Translations under genes and position numbers: made by a program
Shown here: piece after piece, positions 23,759 to 34,623 of the stretch
Layout of the letters: every line of letters starts with the position of its first letter
Position numbering within the stretch: the first letter of the stretch is position 1
Notes under the pieces: generated by a model
Seen by the model: only the letters and a program-made list of their open reading frames with translations
Databases searched by the model: none
What the model was told of the DNA's origin: nothing
Source of the DNA: Flaccisagitta enflata
Lineage: Eukaryota; Chaetognatha; Sagittoidea; Aphragmophora
Assembly (NCBI GenBank): GCA_965153355.1
Contig: OZ231126.1
Coordinates: 496,001 to 560,000 of the forward strand
Direction: 5' to 3'
DNA: 64,000 nt

Positions 23759-24647
23759 CTGTGGTTCCCGTACGAGCAGAAAGAGTTGCAAGGTAAATAT
23801 TAGCATGAAAGCTAAAAGTGACATTTTGTCAAATTGGATTTTGAAGAAGAAATTTGAGCGTTGGCTTAATCTTGGACAGTCGGGACAGGGACAATTACTT
23901 GAACGCTGCCATGGACAATAATTCAGGCGCTGACAAGGACAACAAGTCAAATGCTGACATGGTCAATTAATTAGACACATGAATGGTCGGTTTCATATTA
24001 ATTGATATTTGACAAGGACAACCACCAAAAAATAGTCATGCAACTGTTTTTAGTATAGGAAGATTAGAACTAGGATTAGGTAAATGATTAGGACAAACAC
24101 GAAGACGCTGAAAAGAACAAGCTAGAAGAAAAGTGTTATCAAATTCAAATTTGTTATTCATGCATACAAATCAACAAATGTCTCATGAAGCCTATTTGCA
24201 GCCTTATTTGACGATTCTTAATAACTTGTCTTGTAGACAGAACACCACTGCCCACGGGGCAGGGGATTCTCTGTGGGAGGGCTGGGCTACTAATTTCTTG
24301 TGGAATCACTGTTTTGACATCGGTATCATATAACCATTCGCGTATCGGTTGCCACCACTGTCTCCAGGTATAAATCACTATTTTGATCCTGTTGTAATTA
24401 TGGGTGGTGATTGTTTCACTTTGCATCAGTTAAAAACAAAGAAAACATTAAAAAAGTTCACAATGCATTCTTGGAAAAAAAAATTTTTTCTTGGAAACAA
24501 AATCTTATAATGTTACAGAAATTTATTGATAGACGTACTCGTGCGTCATGTTTTTATATATTACCACTACCCTGTTACTGAGTTATTGTACATATTTTCT
24601 TTTTATCATACCGACGTATTCGTATGTCAGTTGATTGTTTTATGGTT

Positions 24648-24853
24648 TTTAAGTCGCGTGCTACGCGACTCTACACCCCGCTTTGTCGGTCCGTCGGTCC
24701 GTCCATCGGTCCGTCCGTCGGTCCGTCCATCACACTTTTCTTCTTTTTTTGTAGTCTTTGGCTTTACTGCTCCTGCCCAAATAATCAGGTGACCTTAAAT
24801 ACAGCCCTTGCCCACCCGCACGCGACTGTGGTAGCCGTGCATCCGGCCTTGAT
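24648..24853 (+). mobile_element. Hairpin/(GTCS)n element, near-complete copy
   Basis: TTTTTAAGTCGCGTGCTACGC hairpin, CTCTACACCCCGCTTTG, GGTCCGTC tandem core, ACTGCTCCTGCCCAAAT, CCCACCCGCACGCGACT and terminal GTAGCCGTGCATCCGGCCTT. This is the full family order. Confidence 0.85.
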
Positions 24854-24907
24854 GTATGATCTTGTGCATTACGTGTTTTTTGTTTTTATCTCATCTGTAT
24901 CCTACAT

Positions 24908-25096
24908 TTGTAATTGAAATCACGAGGGTCGACATGAACAAGCCCGTCGATGTCCCTAACTGGAACATAGAAAGTATATCATTTTTTGACAATGAGGGCT
25001 TTGGCATGGTCCTCCCCCGCTGATACATCGCCATATTGCTGTTACACGCGCCTTCGGGGAAATAAACTGTTTGAATTGAATTGAATTGAATTGATT
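24908..25096 (+). mobile_element. Probable non-LTR retroposon 3' end
   Basis: Sequence ends AATAAACTGTTTGAATTGAATTGAATTGAATTG. A short tandem (GAATT)n tail after an AATAAA-like signal is typical of LINE and SINE 3' termini. No reverse transcriptase frame is present, so only the tail is left. Confidence 0.45.
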
Positions 25097-25205
25097 TGTC
25101 AAACCAGAATGAGAACATGACCAATGACGGGGACAAGTGCATTCAATGAAAACCTGCTTTTAAGTTTAATCCAAACATTACACTCTCTCTGAAAAGCTGT
25201 AGTGA

Positions 25206-25310
25206 CTCGGGGTCACAATATATCATTGCGGACAAGTAGACAAGGGCATCCAACCCCTATCCACACCCCAACCCCCACCCCATACCCTCCACATACACGT
25301 ACAGTGCGTA
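25206..25310. mobile_element. Fragment shared with 31.3 kb (GGGGTCACAATAT...)
   Basis: CTCGGGGTCACAATAT, a GCGGAC stretch, GGGCATCCAACCCC and CCACACCCCAACCCCCACC recur in the same order at about 31322-31392, where they lead into a GTCS core and GTGTCCGC end, so this is a second subfamily of the hairpin element. Confidence 0.5.
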
Positions 25311-25389
25311 TCACGGTAAAGTTAACACTTTTAGATGCTTCTTAGGCAAGAAGCTCATTGAGATTAGTGACCGATTGAGAGCTCCGTTA

Positions 25390-25760
25390 AAGATACTGAC
25401 TCGGCATTGACATTGACTAAGCATTGACTCAGCAGTGACTTTGACTCAACATTGACTCAGCATTGACTCAGCATTGAGTTTGACTCAGCATTGACTCAGC
25501 ATTAAATCAGCATTGACATTGACTCAGCATTAAATCAGCATTGACATTGACTCAGCATTAAATCAGCATTGACATTGACTCAGCATTAAATCAGCATTGA
25601 CATTGACTCAGCATTAAATCAGCATTGACATTGACTCAGCATTAAATCAGCATTGACATTGACTCAGCATTGACTCAGCTTTAAATCAGCATTGTCTTTA
25701 ACTCAGCATTGACTCAGCTTTAAATCAGTATTGTCTTTAACTCAGCATTGACGAAGTCGA
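25390..25760. repeat. Minisatellite of TTGACTCAGCATTAAATCAGCA units
   Basis: Units of about 33 bp (CATTGACATTGACTCAGCAT plus TAAATCAG) built from the smaller motif CATTGACT. Six near-identical central units, decayed ends. Confidence 0.95.
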
Positions 25761-26027
25761 AGTCAGTCTTTGACTTTTTGACATATTCCAGAAAAACAAG
25801 GTTTTCATTTTTTTATTAGAAAGTTGAGTGTCTCGATCGACCAAATGAGCCCTCAAACAAAATTGATAGGGTAAGTAGTTTGGAAAATTCTCTTTCATTT
25901 GGCGCCAAGCACAATACTCTACAACAAATATTTTTTGCGCTATGATTTTTTACAGATTTTTTTGCGAAAAATTCAAATTGAATTTTTATCGATATATTAT
26001 GATTTTAAGTAGGATCAATAAAGGAGC

Positions 26028-26665
26028 ATGCAAAAACAAGAAAACATGTTTATGAGCATACCTGCTCATCTGTGAGGGTGTTTTTGAGCAGTCTAGCTCA
26101 TTTAGCTCATTCAGATCCATCTTTTTTTTATATTTCAAATGCGATAAATGAATAAATATTTTGATACATGTTAAGGCAAGCAGATACAAAAAAACATGTC
26201 AGTGAGCATAGCTGCTCATTTGCAAGGGTGTTTTTAGTCGCGTTCACGCGACTCTACAACCCGCTTTGTCCGTCCGTCTGTAGGTCGGTTGGTCAGTTGG
26301 TCGGTCAGTCATGTTTTACTTTTTTTATGATTTTATTTCTTTGGCCCTCCAGCTATTGCCTAAATGGTCTAATGACCTCAAATATGGCCCCTGCCCACCC
26401 GCACGCGACTTTGGTAGCCGTGTATCCAGACTTTTTATGTATTCTAGCTCACTCAGCTCATTTAGCTCAGTCCTTTTTTTCTGATTTTTAATGGGATAAA
26501 TACATAAATGTTTTGATATGAGCAAGCAAAAACAAGAAAGTATGCCAGTGAGCATAGCTGATTGTCTGCTTGAGTGATTTTGAGAATTTTAGCTCATCTA
26601 TCTCATTTGGCTCAATCCTATTTTTCTCAGATTTTCAGTGCAACCAATACATACAAGTGCTCTTG
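26028..26665. repeat. Three ~140-bp tandem units, the middle one split by a hairpin element
   Basis: Each unit contains AAACAAGAAAxxATG, GTGAGCATAxCTGCTCAT, GGGTGTTTTT and TAGCTCATTTAGCTCA. The second unit is interrupted between GGTGTTTTT and TCTAGCTCA by the element at 26233-26440. Confidence 0.8.
26233..26440 (+). mobile_element. Hairpin/(GTCS)n element with recognisable empty site
   Basis: AGTCGCGTTCACGCGACT hairpin, GTCCGTCCGTCTGTAGGTCG core, CACCCGCACGCGACTTTGG and GTAGCCGTGTATCCAGACTT end. The neighbouring uninterrupted tandem units give the empty site GGTGTTTTTGAGCAGTCTAG. Confidence 0.8.
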
Positions 26666-27015
26666 ATCTGATCTAACAGATAGAAAGATTTGCAGTGATT
26701 GAAAACAAAAGTTTGGTGAAAAGTGACCAATGCTTACGACTTTTTTCCTCGCGGTGACAGTCGCCATTACTGGTATTGGTGGTGACAGATGGAATTTGTC
26801 GGCCCATTGGCATCCGTTTTTGCAGGGTCAACTTACATCATATATATCATATATTATATCATACATTATATATTTTATTATATATTTTCATTGGCAGTAT
26901 CGGTAAAATGCATTCGTGGGTTAATCCGTTTTGAATATCATGAGTACACATTTCTTTTATCAATACATCATTCTCAATAATGCACAGTTACATTATATCA
27001 TCATTTTTTCTTAGA

Positions 27016-27196
27016 TACAGTAAGCGCAGCTAGATTGCACCCGCTGATATAGCATTACCGCCTATAAGGCATACAATCTACAGTCCCATGGGAAATTTTG
27101 CAGTTATGTCTATAATGGCAATAAGGCAGTTTCACTACGTATAAGGCATAATTTTGATCAGTCCCTTGAAATGCGCTCTAGTGAAGCTCAACTGTA
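27016..27196. mobile_element. Tc1/mariner-type MITE, diverged copy
   Basis: TACAGTAAGCGCAGCTAGA at left and TCTAGTGAAGCTCAACTGTA at right; internal CCTATAAGGCATACAAT matches the copy at 19.6 kb. Confidence 0.7.
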
Positions 27197-28054
27197 CACC
27201 ATTTTTGTCATTTTATCCTCAAATTGATTGATTACCTTTCAAGTGGAATTACGTTACTGAGGATTCCCTTAAAAGCGGGAATCTACTGAACTGGTTTTAC
27301 AACAAAATTTTCCAAGAACAGAGCTGGTCTCTTTTGATCTGTCTAACCGGTTCCGACTAGAATTTTTGAGTGTTACATTTCAAGTTCTTAATCCAGCCTT
27401 AACAACTAACACAAAGTGTTGGCAGCGGACAGACGGAGAGACCAACAAACTGACATTCTAGATAGTTATAGGTAGCCTGAAGGAGTGAAACTTTTTTGTC
27501 TGTTTTGCATAGTAGGGATAGAGTATGACACAGCATGTAAATATCAGTCATCGGAGAAGATCTGATACTGTTTTAACTTATGTGTTTTGATATGAGATAA
27601 CGAGGTATGATGCATGATGTTGGCGAGGTTGAAAATGGCAATTCTTAAACGCTTCAAGACCCAATATGATTTTCTGCCAAAATAGGCCGACCTGTAACGA
27701 TTCTTGTAGCCGATCTCTAATGCAGGTTTGTATGAACAAGATGGTCCCTAATATAGGTTTGCATAAATTTGACGTGAAAGAAGAACTTAAGTGTAATTGC
27801 AATCAACTTATATTATGAACTAGCTCTTTTAATCGCAGATGATTGCAAGTTTTGCTCCCTCATCGCTATCTCATTGACGTACAAGTTTTGAAAACGAATT
27901 AAGAACCAAAATCGCTGTAATAATTGTTAACCATCTGTAATAATTGTTAACCATCTGTAATGCGTTGTAATCATCAGAATTTGATAACAGTACAGGGTAA
28001 ATTTGATGATAAGACTCTTGCAATTGAAATGTCATAAGACTGCAGTTTCGTGAT
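27197..28054. other. No gene recognised; downstream region of DNase I-like copy 1
   Basis: AT-rich. A short tandem TGTAATAATTGTTAACCATC is present near 27915-27960. No clear AATAAA on the minus strand within 200 bases of the stop; an ATTAAA lies near 27836. Confidence 0.4.
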
Positions 28055-28111
28055 TCAATCATCAGGCTGCAATTGCAGTTCAATCGGGTAGTGGTCACTA
28101 ACTCGATCTTT
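28055..28111 (-). CDS. DNase I-like copy 1, last exon
   Basis: Minus-strand terminal exon of 57 bases after a TTACAG acceptor: KDRVSDHYPIELQLQPDD and TGA. SDHYP carries the catalytic Asp-His pair of the DNase I fold (Asp251/His252 in the bovine enzyme). Length, phase and boundary are identical to the exon at 57227-57283, and joined to the exon at 28732-28834 it gives the family spacing between VFDYQ and VSDHY. Enzymes of this family are secreted or lysosomal divalent-metal endonucleases for double-stranded DNA. The upstream exons carrying the other catalytic residues were not found to the right, and the donor of the preceding exon is altered, so the copy may be a pseudogene or a 3' fragment. 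Confidence 0.75.
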   Translation of the reverse strand, partial: KDRVSDHYPIELQLQPDD

Positions 28112-28217
28112 CTGTAAGAAGAAAAGCGTAAAGTGAAATGTTGATTATTGATCTGCAGTCTATTACCAATACGGGTGGATACACGACAACTTTAGACGGG
28201 TGGGTCGGAGTGGAATA

Positions 28218-28436
28218 ACAAGGCCAAATACACGGCTACCCAAGTCGCGTGCGGGTGGGCAGGGGCCGTATTTGAGGTCACTTGATTACTTGGGAAGGAG
28301 CAGTGAGGCAATAGACCGCAAAAAAAAAAATTAGAGTGTGACGGACGGACGGACGGACGGACAGACCGACAGACCGACGGACCGACGGACGGACTAACAA
28401 AGCGGGGTGTAGAGTCGCGTAGCACGCGACTAAGAA
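28218..28436 (-). mobile_element. Hairpin/(GTCS)n element inside the DNase I-like intron
   Basis: Full-length copy in reverse orientation: ACAAGGCCAAATACACGGC, AGTCGCGTGCGGGTGGGCAG, a GACGGACGGACGGACGGACA core, and hairpin end AGTCGCGTAGCACGCGACT. It occupies about a third of the 620-bp intron between the two copy-1 exons. Confidence 0.85.
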
Positions 28437-28731
28437 CGCGAAAAGCGACTTTATGAGAGAATGGACAGATAGAGTCGCGTGTACATGACTTAAAAGGTAC
28501 GTAGGAATGAAAAATAAAGAAAAACATTTCTAAAGTTGTGGGAATAAGAGAAAGAAATGATTAGCAATGAATATGTTGAAAATTTACATGCTGACGAGTA
28601 CAGGTGTCATTCTAACGAGCACAGGTGTCAAATAAGATAATGTATGTCTGCCTCGTATATGTTCATTACTTCTTGTGTATGCACTATGCAGGTGGACTAT
28701 GTATGACTGTGCAAGTGTGGTCTTGACTTAT

Positions 28732-28834
28732 CAAGTCGTCATCAAGATGAAAGAACTTTTGATAATCAAAGACTTTGACAGATTCTTTGATGATTCCGCC
28801 TTTCTCAAGTTGGCCTCGTTTGGAAATGATGAAT
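28732..28834 (-). pseudogene. DNase I-like copy 1, penultimate exon with a non-canonical AT donor
   Basis: 103-base exon: one base completes an Arg codon, then FIISKRGQLEKGG, IIKESVKVFDYQKFFHL, DDDL. This corresponds to the segment after the YDR motif of DNase I (in DNASE1L3 the equivalent reads VFDFQKAYKL). Acceptor AATCAG is intact. The expected donor after DDDL reads ATAAGT, whereas copy 2 has GTAAGT at exactly this position. The frame is otherwise open, so a single G-to-A change at the donor is the only visible lesion. Either it is a recent splice-dead pseudogene, it uses a rare AT-AG intron, or it splices cryptically. No further 5' exons are seen. Confidence 0.65.
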
Positions 28835-28992
28835 CTGATTAAATTGTATTTTGTAAGTCATTTATCTATTTCAATTCTTCAATCCTTTCCAGAATGACTG
28901 TACGCGTACAGTATCCGCACTTTGAATTGTTTTGTGATGCATTACGAGGTATGATTCGGAAATCACCGGGCCAACTATCAGAAATATGCTTT

Positions 28993-29190
28993 TTAGTCGC
29001 GTGCTACGCGACTCTACACCCCGCTTTGTCGGTCCGTTGGTCCGTCCGTCGGTCACACTTTATTTTTTATGGGTTTGTGCGGTTTTTGGCCTCACTGCTC
29101 CAGCCCAAATGATCTTGTGACCTCAATATTGGCCCCTGCCCATCCACACGCGACTGGGGTAGCCGTGTATCCGGCCTTGTTAATAAAAAA
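28993..29190 (+). mobile_element. Hairpin/(GTCS)n element, copy
   Basis: TTTTTAGTCGCGTGCTACGC hairpin start, CCGTCGGTCACACTTTATT, ACTGCTCCAGCCCAAAT, CACACGCGACTGGGG and GTGTATCCGGCCTTGTT end. Confidence 0.85.
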
Positions 29191-29205
29191 AGTGTTTTAT
29201 TATCT

Positions 29206-29636
29206 TTAGTTGCGTGCTACACAACTCTACACCCCACTTTGTCGGTCTATTTGTCCATTGGTCCATCCATCACACTTTACTTTTTTTATTTTTGTAGTCT
29301 TTGGCCTCATCACTCCTGCCCAAATGAACAAGTGATATCAAATGCAGCCCCTGCCCACCCACATGTGACATGTAACCGACCTTCCTACCTTCCTTCCTTC
29401 CTTCCTTCCTTCCTTCCTTCCTTCCTTCCTTCCTTCCTTCCTTCCTTCCTTTCTTCCTTCCTTCCTTCCCTTCTTCCTTCCCTCCTCCTTTCCTTTCTTC
29501 CTTCCTTCCTTCCTTCCTTCCTTCCTTCTTTCCTTCCTTCCTTTGTTCCTTCCTTCCTTCCTTCCTTCCTTCCTTCCTTCCTTCCTACGAACACGGCCTC
29601 TTATAGAGTCGCTTAGCCAGCGACTAAAAATGGAAG
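29206..29636 (+). mobile_element. Hairpin/(GTCS)n element whose tail is replaced by a (TTCC)n array
   Basis: A second copy in tandem (GTTGCGTGCTACACAACTC start) proceeds normally to CCCACATGTGACATG, then becomes (TTCC)n from 29387 to 29585 and ends AACACGGCCTCTTATAGAGT with a new hairpin GTCGCTTAGCCAGCGAC. The end was duplicated to 31.98/32.6 kb. Confidence 0.7.
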
Positions 29637-29639
29637 CAT

Positions 29640-30260
29640 TTCTTACACTAACAGGATGTGCACAAAATTTGGTATTTTTTTGGAAAAACATGTAAAAGCC
29701 ATCCTTTAAAGACACTTGTTCATCTAAGTCGAGGTCAAAAAGGTCATTTGATTATTTTTGAATGTTCATCAAAGGATTGGCAGCAAAGATTTGTAAAACA
29801 AGAGTGATGGAGGGCAGGAAAGGCTTTTTTGCAGTGGTCCCAAAAATATTTTCTGTAATGGATAAAGAAAAATTGATGATAGATTCAAGATTGTTGATGC
29901 AGGTTTTTTTAAATGCTTAGACCAATTTTTTAGACAATATGGTTGTCCTGTTTGATAAAAGTATATCAGTGTTCCTTTACACTTTAGCACTATTGGATGC
30001 CAGTCTTTATATTATTTTCAGCTACACAAAATCACTGTTCTTTGCCATATTTCTCCCAGTAAAAATCCCGTAAAATTGAAGAGTATACCTTCAGAAAAAC
30101 TACCTTTTTCGCAAACCAGGGAAGTTATGCACTTAAGCGATCAGTGGGCCTGATTGTGAGATTGTGTTTCAAATTTTTATCTTACTGGGCCATCTAGAAG
30201 TATGGTTTTAGTGATGATATGTAAATACCAAATTTTTTGCTCACCCTGTTATTAGACACG
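29640..30260. other. No gene recognised
   Basis: AT-rich. 29600-29702 is repeated identically at 32600-32700. Confidence 0.5.
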
Positions 30261-30268
30261 TGACTAAG

Positions 30269-30562
30269 GGGCCGTTTCTAGTCAGAGACAATCGCGTTTT
30301 TAACCGACCACTCGGTCGCTCGCTACATTTGTTTGATTGCACCACTCACTCTGCTCACTTGCTCCATAGCGCTCCGCTTTGCTACGCTCACTTTTTTACG
30401 CTCACTTTTCTAACCTCACTTCACTTGCTTGCTACATTCAGAGCTCGCTCACTCACTTCGCTAACTCCCTTAAGGAACAGTTGAAATTCTTGATCATGTG
30501 TTCACGCTGTAAACGCGTTCCACAGGAACAAACGCGTTTTTCATCTTCACTAGAAACACGCC
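30269..30562 (+). mobile_element. GGGSCGTTTC-type MITE with 5-bp target duplication
   Basis: Imperfect inverted ends (GGGCCGTTTCTAGTCAGAGA and its partner TTCACTAGAAACACGCC), flanked by CTAAG on both sides. Interior is a run of CGCTCACTC/CGCTCCGCT-like motifs. Other copies at 33.04, 36.15 and 62.93 kb. No transposase, superfamily not assigned. Confidence 0.75.
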
Positions 30563-30610
30563 CTAAGACGCGAAATGACCAATTGACCAGAAAAGAACTA
30601 GAAACCTAAA

Positions 30611-30716
30611 ATCAACAATAACCTGTTGTGGGGGATGTCAACAATAACCTGTTGTGGGGGATGTCAACAATAGCTTGTTGTGGGGGGTGTCAACAATAAC
30701 CTGTTGTGGGGGATGA
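30611..30716. repeat. 27-bp tandem repeat, four copies
   Basis: CAACAATAACCTGTTGTGGG plus GGATGT; each unit contains the partial palindrome CAACAATAACCTGTTG. Confidence 0.9.
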
Positions 30717-30759
30717 AAACCGAACCACGAAAGGTTCCCATTGAAACGTGTCGGTACAA

Positions 30760-31110
30760 ATTGGCCGATACTGTTGCCGATACTGTTGCTGTAGCTGCTG
30801 TAGTAACGGGGGCTGCTGCTGTAGTAACGACTGCTGTTGCTGCTGTTGTAGCTGCTGTGATAGCTTTTGTAGTTGCTGCCGTTTAACCATCGTCTCGTTC
30901 TCCATTTTCATCCTCGTGGCTTCTGATAATAGGAGAATCCAATGTTTGGTAAGGAAATTTCTTCCCCACAGTATGATATAGGTTTGAATCTTCTTCTTTT
31001 TCTCCTTCTTCTTTTTCTTCTTCTTCTTTTTCTTCTTCTTCTTCTTGTTCTTGTTCTTAATCTTGCTCTTGTTCTTGTTCTTCTTCTTCTTCTTCTTCTT
31101 CACCAATTCC
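30760..31110. repeat. (CTG/GTT)n and (TTC)n microsatellites
   Basis: Decayed CTGTTG triplets (30765-30875) and a TTC/TTCT array (30990-31102). Confidence 0.9.
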
Positions 31111-31154
31111 ATCTTCCTTTCACAAGTTTTTGTAGCTCTGTTCATCTCTTTCCC

Positions 31155-31500
31155 TAGAAAGACGGGAGGAAGAAGGGAGGGGATGAAGGAAGGAAAGTAG
31201 GAAGGAAGAAAGGAAGAAAACAAGGAAGGAAGGAAGGAAGGAAGGAAGGAAGGAAGGAAGAAGGAAAGGAAGGAGGGAAGGAAGGAAGGAAAAAAGAATC
31301 AAAGGAATGGGAACAAGTGACGCGGGGTCACAATATCGCTGCAAACGGGTGGGCAGGGGCATCCCACCCCCATCCACACCCCAACTCACCTGCAACACTC
31401 AAACATACAGAAACGCTCGTTTTCTCATGACCAACGGACGGACGGATCAACGGACGGATGGACAAAGCCTCTTATAGAGTTGCGTGTCCGCAAATAAAAA
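31155..31500. repeat. (GGAA)n array followed by a hairpin-element subfamily fragment
   Basis: GGAA tetranucleotides to 31300, then GGGGTCACAATATCGCTGC, CCACACCCCAACTCACC, an ACGGACGGACGGATCAACGG core and GAGTTGCGTGTCCGC end. Same subfamily as 25.2 kb. Confidence 0.75.
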
Positions 31501-31718
31501 ATAAAGAAGGGAGGAAAGAAGCCTAGAAAGGAGAAAGGAAGGAAGGAAGTGAGAAAGGAAGAGAGGAAGTGATATAAAACAACTACCACTGTATCATTTC
31601 CCTGAAAATATTTTGAAAAACTTGTGTACTGAGTGTACTGAGGAAAACAAAAAACAATTGCAGGAGCTTCACAAAAAGAAAGAAAAAAAAACTTTTTTTT
31701 TCATTTTCTAGCCTCTCT

Positions 31719-32940
31719 TCCTCTTTATTTTCCTTCCTTCCTTCCCTTCTTCCTTCCTTCCTTCCTTCCTTCCTTCCTTCCTTCCTTCCCGTCTCTATAT
31801 CTCTTTCTTTCTTTCTTCCTTCCTTCCTTTCTTCCTTCCTTCCTTCCCTTCTTCCTTCCCTCCTCCTTTCCTTCCTTCCTTCCTTCCTTCCTTCCTTCCT
31901 TCTTTCCTTCCTTCCTTTGTTCCTTCCTTCCTTCCTTCCTTCCTTCCTTCCTTCCTTCCTTCCTTCCTTCCTACGAACACGGCCTCTTATGTCGAGGTGC
32001 AAACGAAGACCAAATTAGAAGAGTCAAAACATTTTTTTCAATATTTTGAATTTTACTAATTTTAACTTTTTTCATCAAAGAATATAATTGTTATGTTATA
32101 TTGTTTTCAGTTTTGCATAGAAAATCATTTGTAGATAAAAAAAAGAGTGCTGAGCAAGTGAAAAGGGGAGAAAAAAGAAGGAAATCTAAAGAAAATTTAA
32201 TTTTGCAATTTGACTTGTCTTAAGGAAAATTCTAAGACTCTCTTTAAATGCAGAATTTTGCATTTTCAAAAACATGGCCTCATTTTAAAAACATATAAGA
32301 TAAGGGCCATGTTCTTAGAAATGCAAAATTGTTCAATTTGTTCAAGTCTTAGAATTTTCCCTTCGCAGGTTTTAAATTTTTGCACTACTATATCTAAGCA
32401 ATCTATTATTTCCAATAATTCTTTCTTGTCTTTGCTAATAAATCAAAGCAATGGCTTTATCATGCTAGGGTATCTTTTACTAATAGAATATTATTAAGTT
32501 ACAAAATTATAAATTCCATTTAAAAAATCACAAAATAATAATGAATATACTTATGAGAAGAGACTGAAACCGAAATTTTATCTTCATTTGCACCTCGACT
32601 TATAGAGTCGCTTAGCCAGCGACTAAAAATGGAAGCATTTCTTACACTAACAGGATGTGCACAAAATTTGGTATTTTTTTGGAAAAACATGTAAAAGCCT
32701 CTTTATTTTCCTTCCTTCCTTCCCTTCTTCCTTCCTTCCTTCCTTCCTTCCTTCCTTCCTTCCTTCCTTCCCGTCTCTATATCTCTTTCTTTCTTTCTTC
32801 CTTCCTTCCTTCCTTCCTTCCTTCCTTCCCTCCTTCTTTTCCTCTTTTCCTCTTTTATTCTTCTTCCTCTTTTTTCCTTTTTCTCTTCCTCCCCCTTTTC
32901 TTCCTACCAGTCTAGCTAGCTTCCTACGAGCGCCGCTCGC
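31719..32940. repeat. Tandemly duplicated TTCC block with an inserted transposon
   Basis: The segment CCTCTTTATTTTCC, (TTCC)n, CCCGTCTCTATATCTCTTTC at about 31719-31815 recurs at about 32700-32795. The block end CTACGAACACGGCCTCTTAT at 31971 matches 29583. Intervening sequence is the element at 31991-32599. Confidence 0.8.
31991..32599. mobile_element. 609-bp TIR element with TTAT target duplication and an intact empty site
   Basis: Ends GTCGAGGTGCAAACGAAGA and CATTTGCACCTCGAC, flanked by TTAT at 31987-31990 and 32600-32603. The unfilled sequence CCTCTTATAGAGTCGC exists at 29591-29606. The centre (about 32215-32355) is itself palindromic (AATTCTAAGAC; TTTTGCATTT). No transposase. Confidence 0.85.
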
Positions 32941-33039
32941 GTGCTCGGGCACTTTGTGACACCCCGCGTATCAGTTCCAAATCTCAAAACATTACGACCA
33001 CTAAAACATGAGTTATAACCATTTGAATACCCGTGTTAG

Positions 33040-33600
33040 GGGCCGTTTCTAGCTAGAGACAATCGCATTTTAAATGGGCTACTTGGTCGCTCGCTATATT
33101 CGTTCACTCGCACCGCTCACTGCGCTCACTCGCTCCACAGTGTACCCCGTAATCTGGGGTTGCTCGCGGTTGCTCGCGGTTGCTCGGAATTGCTCGGGGT
33201 TGAATCCCAAGTAAACCCCAAGTAAATCCCGAGTTAACCCCAAACAACCCAAGCTCGGGGTTTGCTTGGGGTTTGCTTGGGGTTTGCTTGGGGTTGCTCA
33301 GGGTTGCATTGTTAGAAACAATGTCTAAACTATAAAAAGAAAATAACCTCAACCCCGAGCAACCCCGAGCAACCCCGTGCAACCCCGAGCAGAACCCAAA
33401 CCATTCCAAGCAACCTCGGGGTTTAATCTCACAGTTTTACGTTGCAGAATACCTGGTGCAGCGCTCCGCTTCGCTCCGCTCGCTTCGCTCGCATGCTCCG
33501 TTCACAGGCTAGCTCACTCACTTCGCTCACTCCCTCGTTGGACAGTTGAAAACTTGAAATTCATGAATATGTGTTCACACTGTAAACACGTTCAAGGGGT
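33040..33600 (+). mobile_element. GGGGCCGTTTC MITE, copy expanded by a GGGGTTGCTCG inverted minisatellite
   Basis: Left end as in the 30.27-kb copy. At 33150-33425 an 11-bp GGTTGCTCGGG minisatellite faces its own inverted copy (CCGAGCAACCCC), making a fold-back inside the MITE. The right end is lost into the following (GTT)n array. Confidence 0.65.
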
Positions 33601-33604
33601 ACAA

Positions 33605-33850
<246 letters not shown>

Positions 33851-34157
33851 CTGTGACATGGCGCTTGTGCGCTCGGAAGGGAATGTTTTGTCTCAGATGA
33901 TGGTGTTATTCTCCCCATATCTCTCCTCACTTATAACTCCTAAGAGTTTGTCTAGGATATGATTTTTATCGTACCTGTAGATAAATCCATATTGTTCTTT
34001 TGATACGGTTCTCCCGAGGCGGTCGCTAAGGATAAGTTCGTATTCATCTGCTTCCTCGCACTTTTAAAGAGTCGTAAATGGTTTATTTTTACAAGATTCA
34101 AATTAGATATCATTCATATATGGGTCTACGTCCATCCGTCTGAGTATTTAACTCTGT

Positions 34158-34158
<1 letters not shown>

Positions 34159-34213
<55 letters not shown>

Positions 34214-34222
34214 TTCTTTCTT
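34159..34222. repeat. (CT)n microsatellite
   Basis: CT run with CTTT end. Confidence 0.95.
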
Positions 34223-34362
34223 TGACCTGATCATTAAGATCTTGGAGCAGAACTTTTATCCATTTTTGACTTTTGTCACGAATTTCTTGAATCAGAATTA
34301 GATCATAACGAAGAAGAATCTGTAAGGGGATGTTTATATGTATAACATACTGTTAATGTTAC

Positions 34363-34450
<88 letters not shown>

Positions 34451-34451
34451 G
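34363..34451. repeat. (GTT)n microsatellite
   Basis: Pure GTT run. Confidence 0.95.
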
Positions 34452-34623
34452 CTTATCACTTTGTATATCATACTGATATCTTTAACACCGACAACAACCA
34501 ACGAACTAATTTCATATCTTACCTTGACAAAAACATTCACAACATCATTTAAATGATTCATGTTGCTGTATTTTACCATGACTAATGAATACAATAACAT
34601 CACCGTGTGGCTTCATGTTACCC

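Noticed and set aside
24640-24917. Open frames containing PSVGPSVGPSV or RPSVRPSVRPS
   Set aside because: Same peptide appears wherever the (GTCC)n core of the hairpin element occurs; not a gene.
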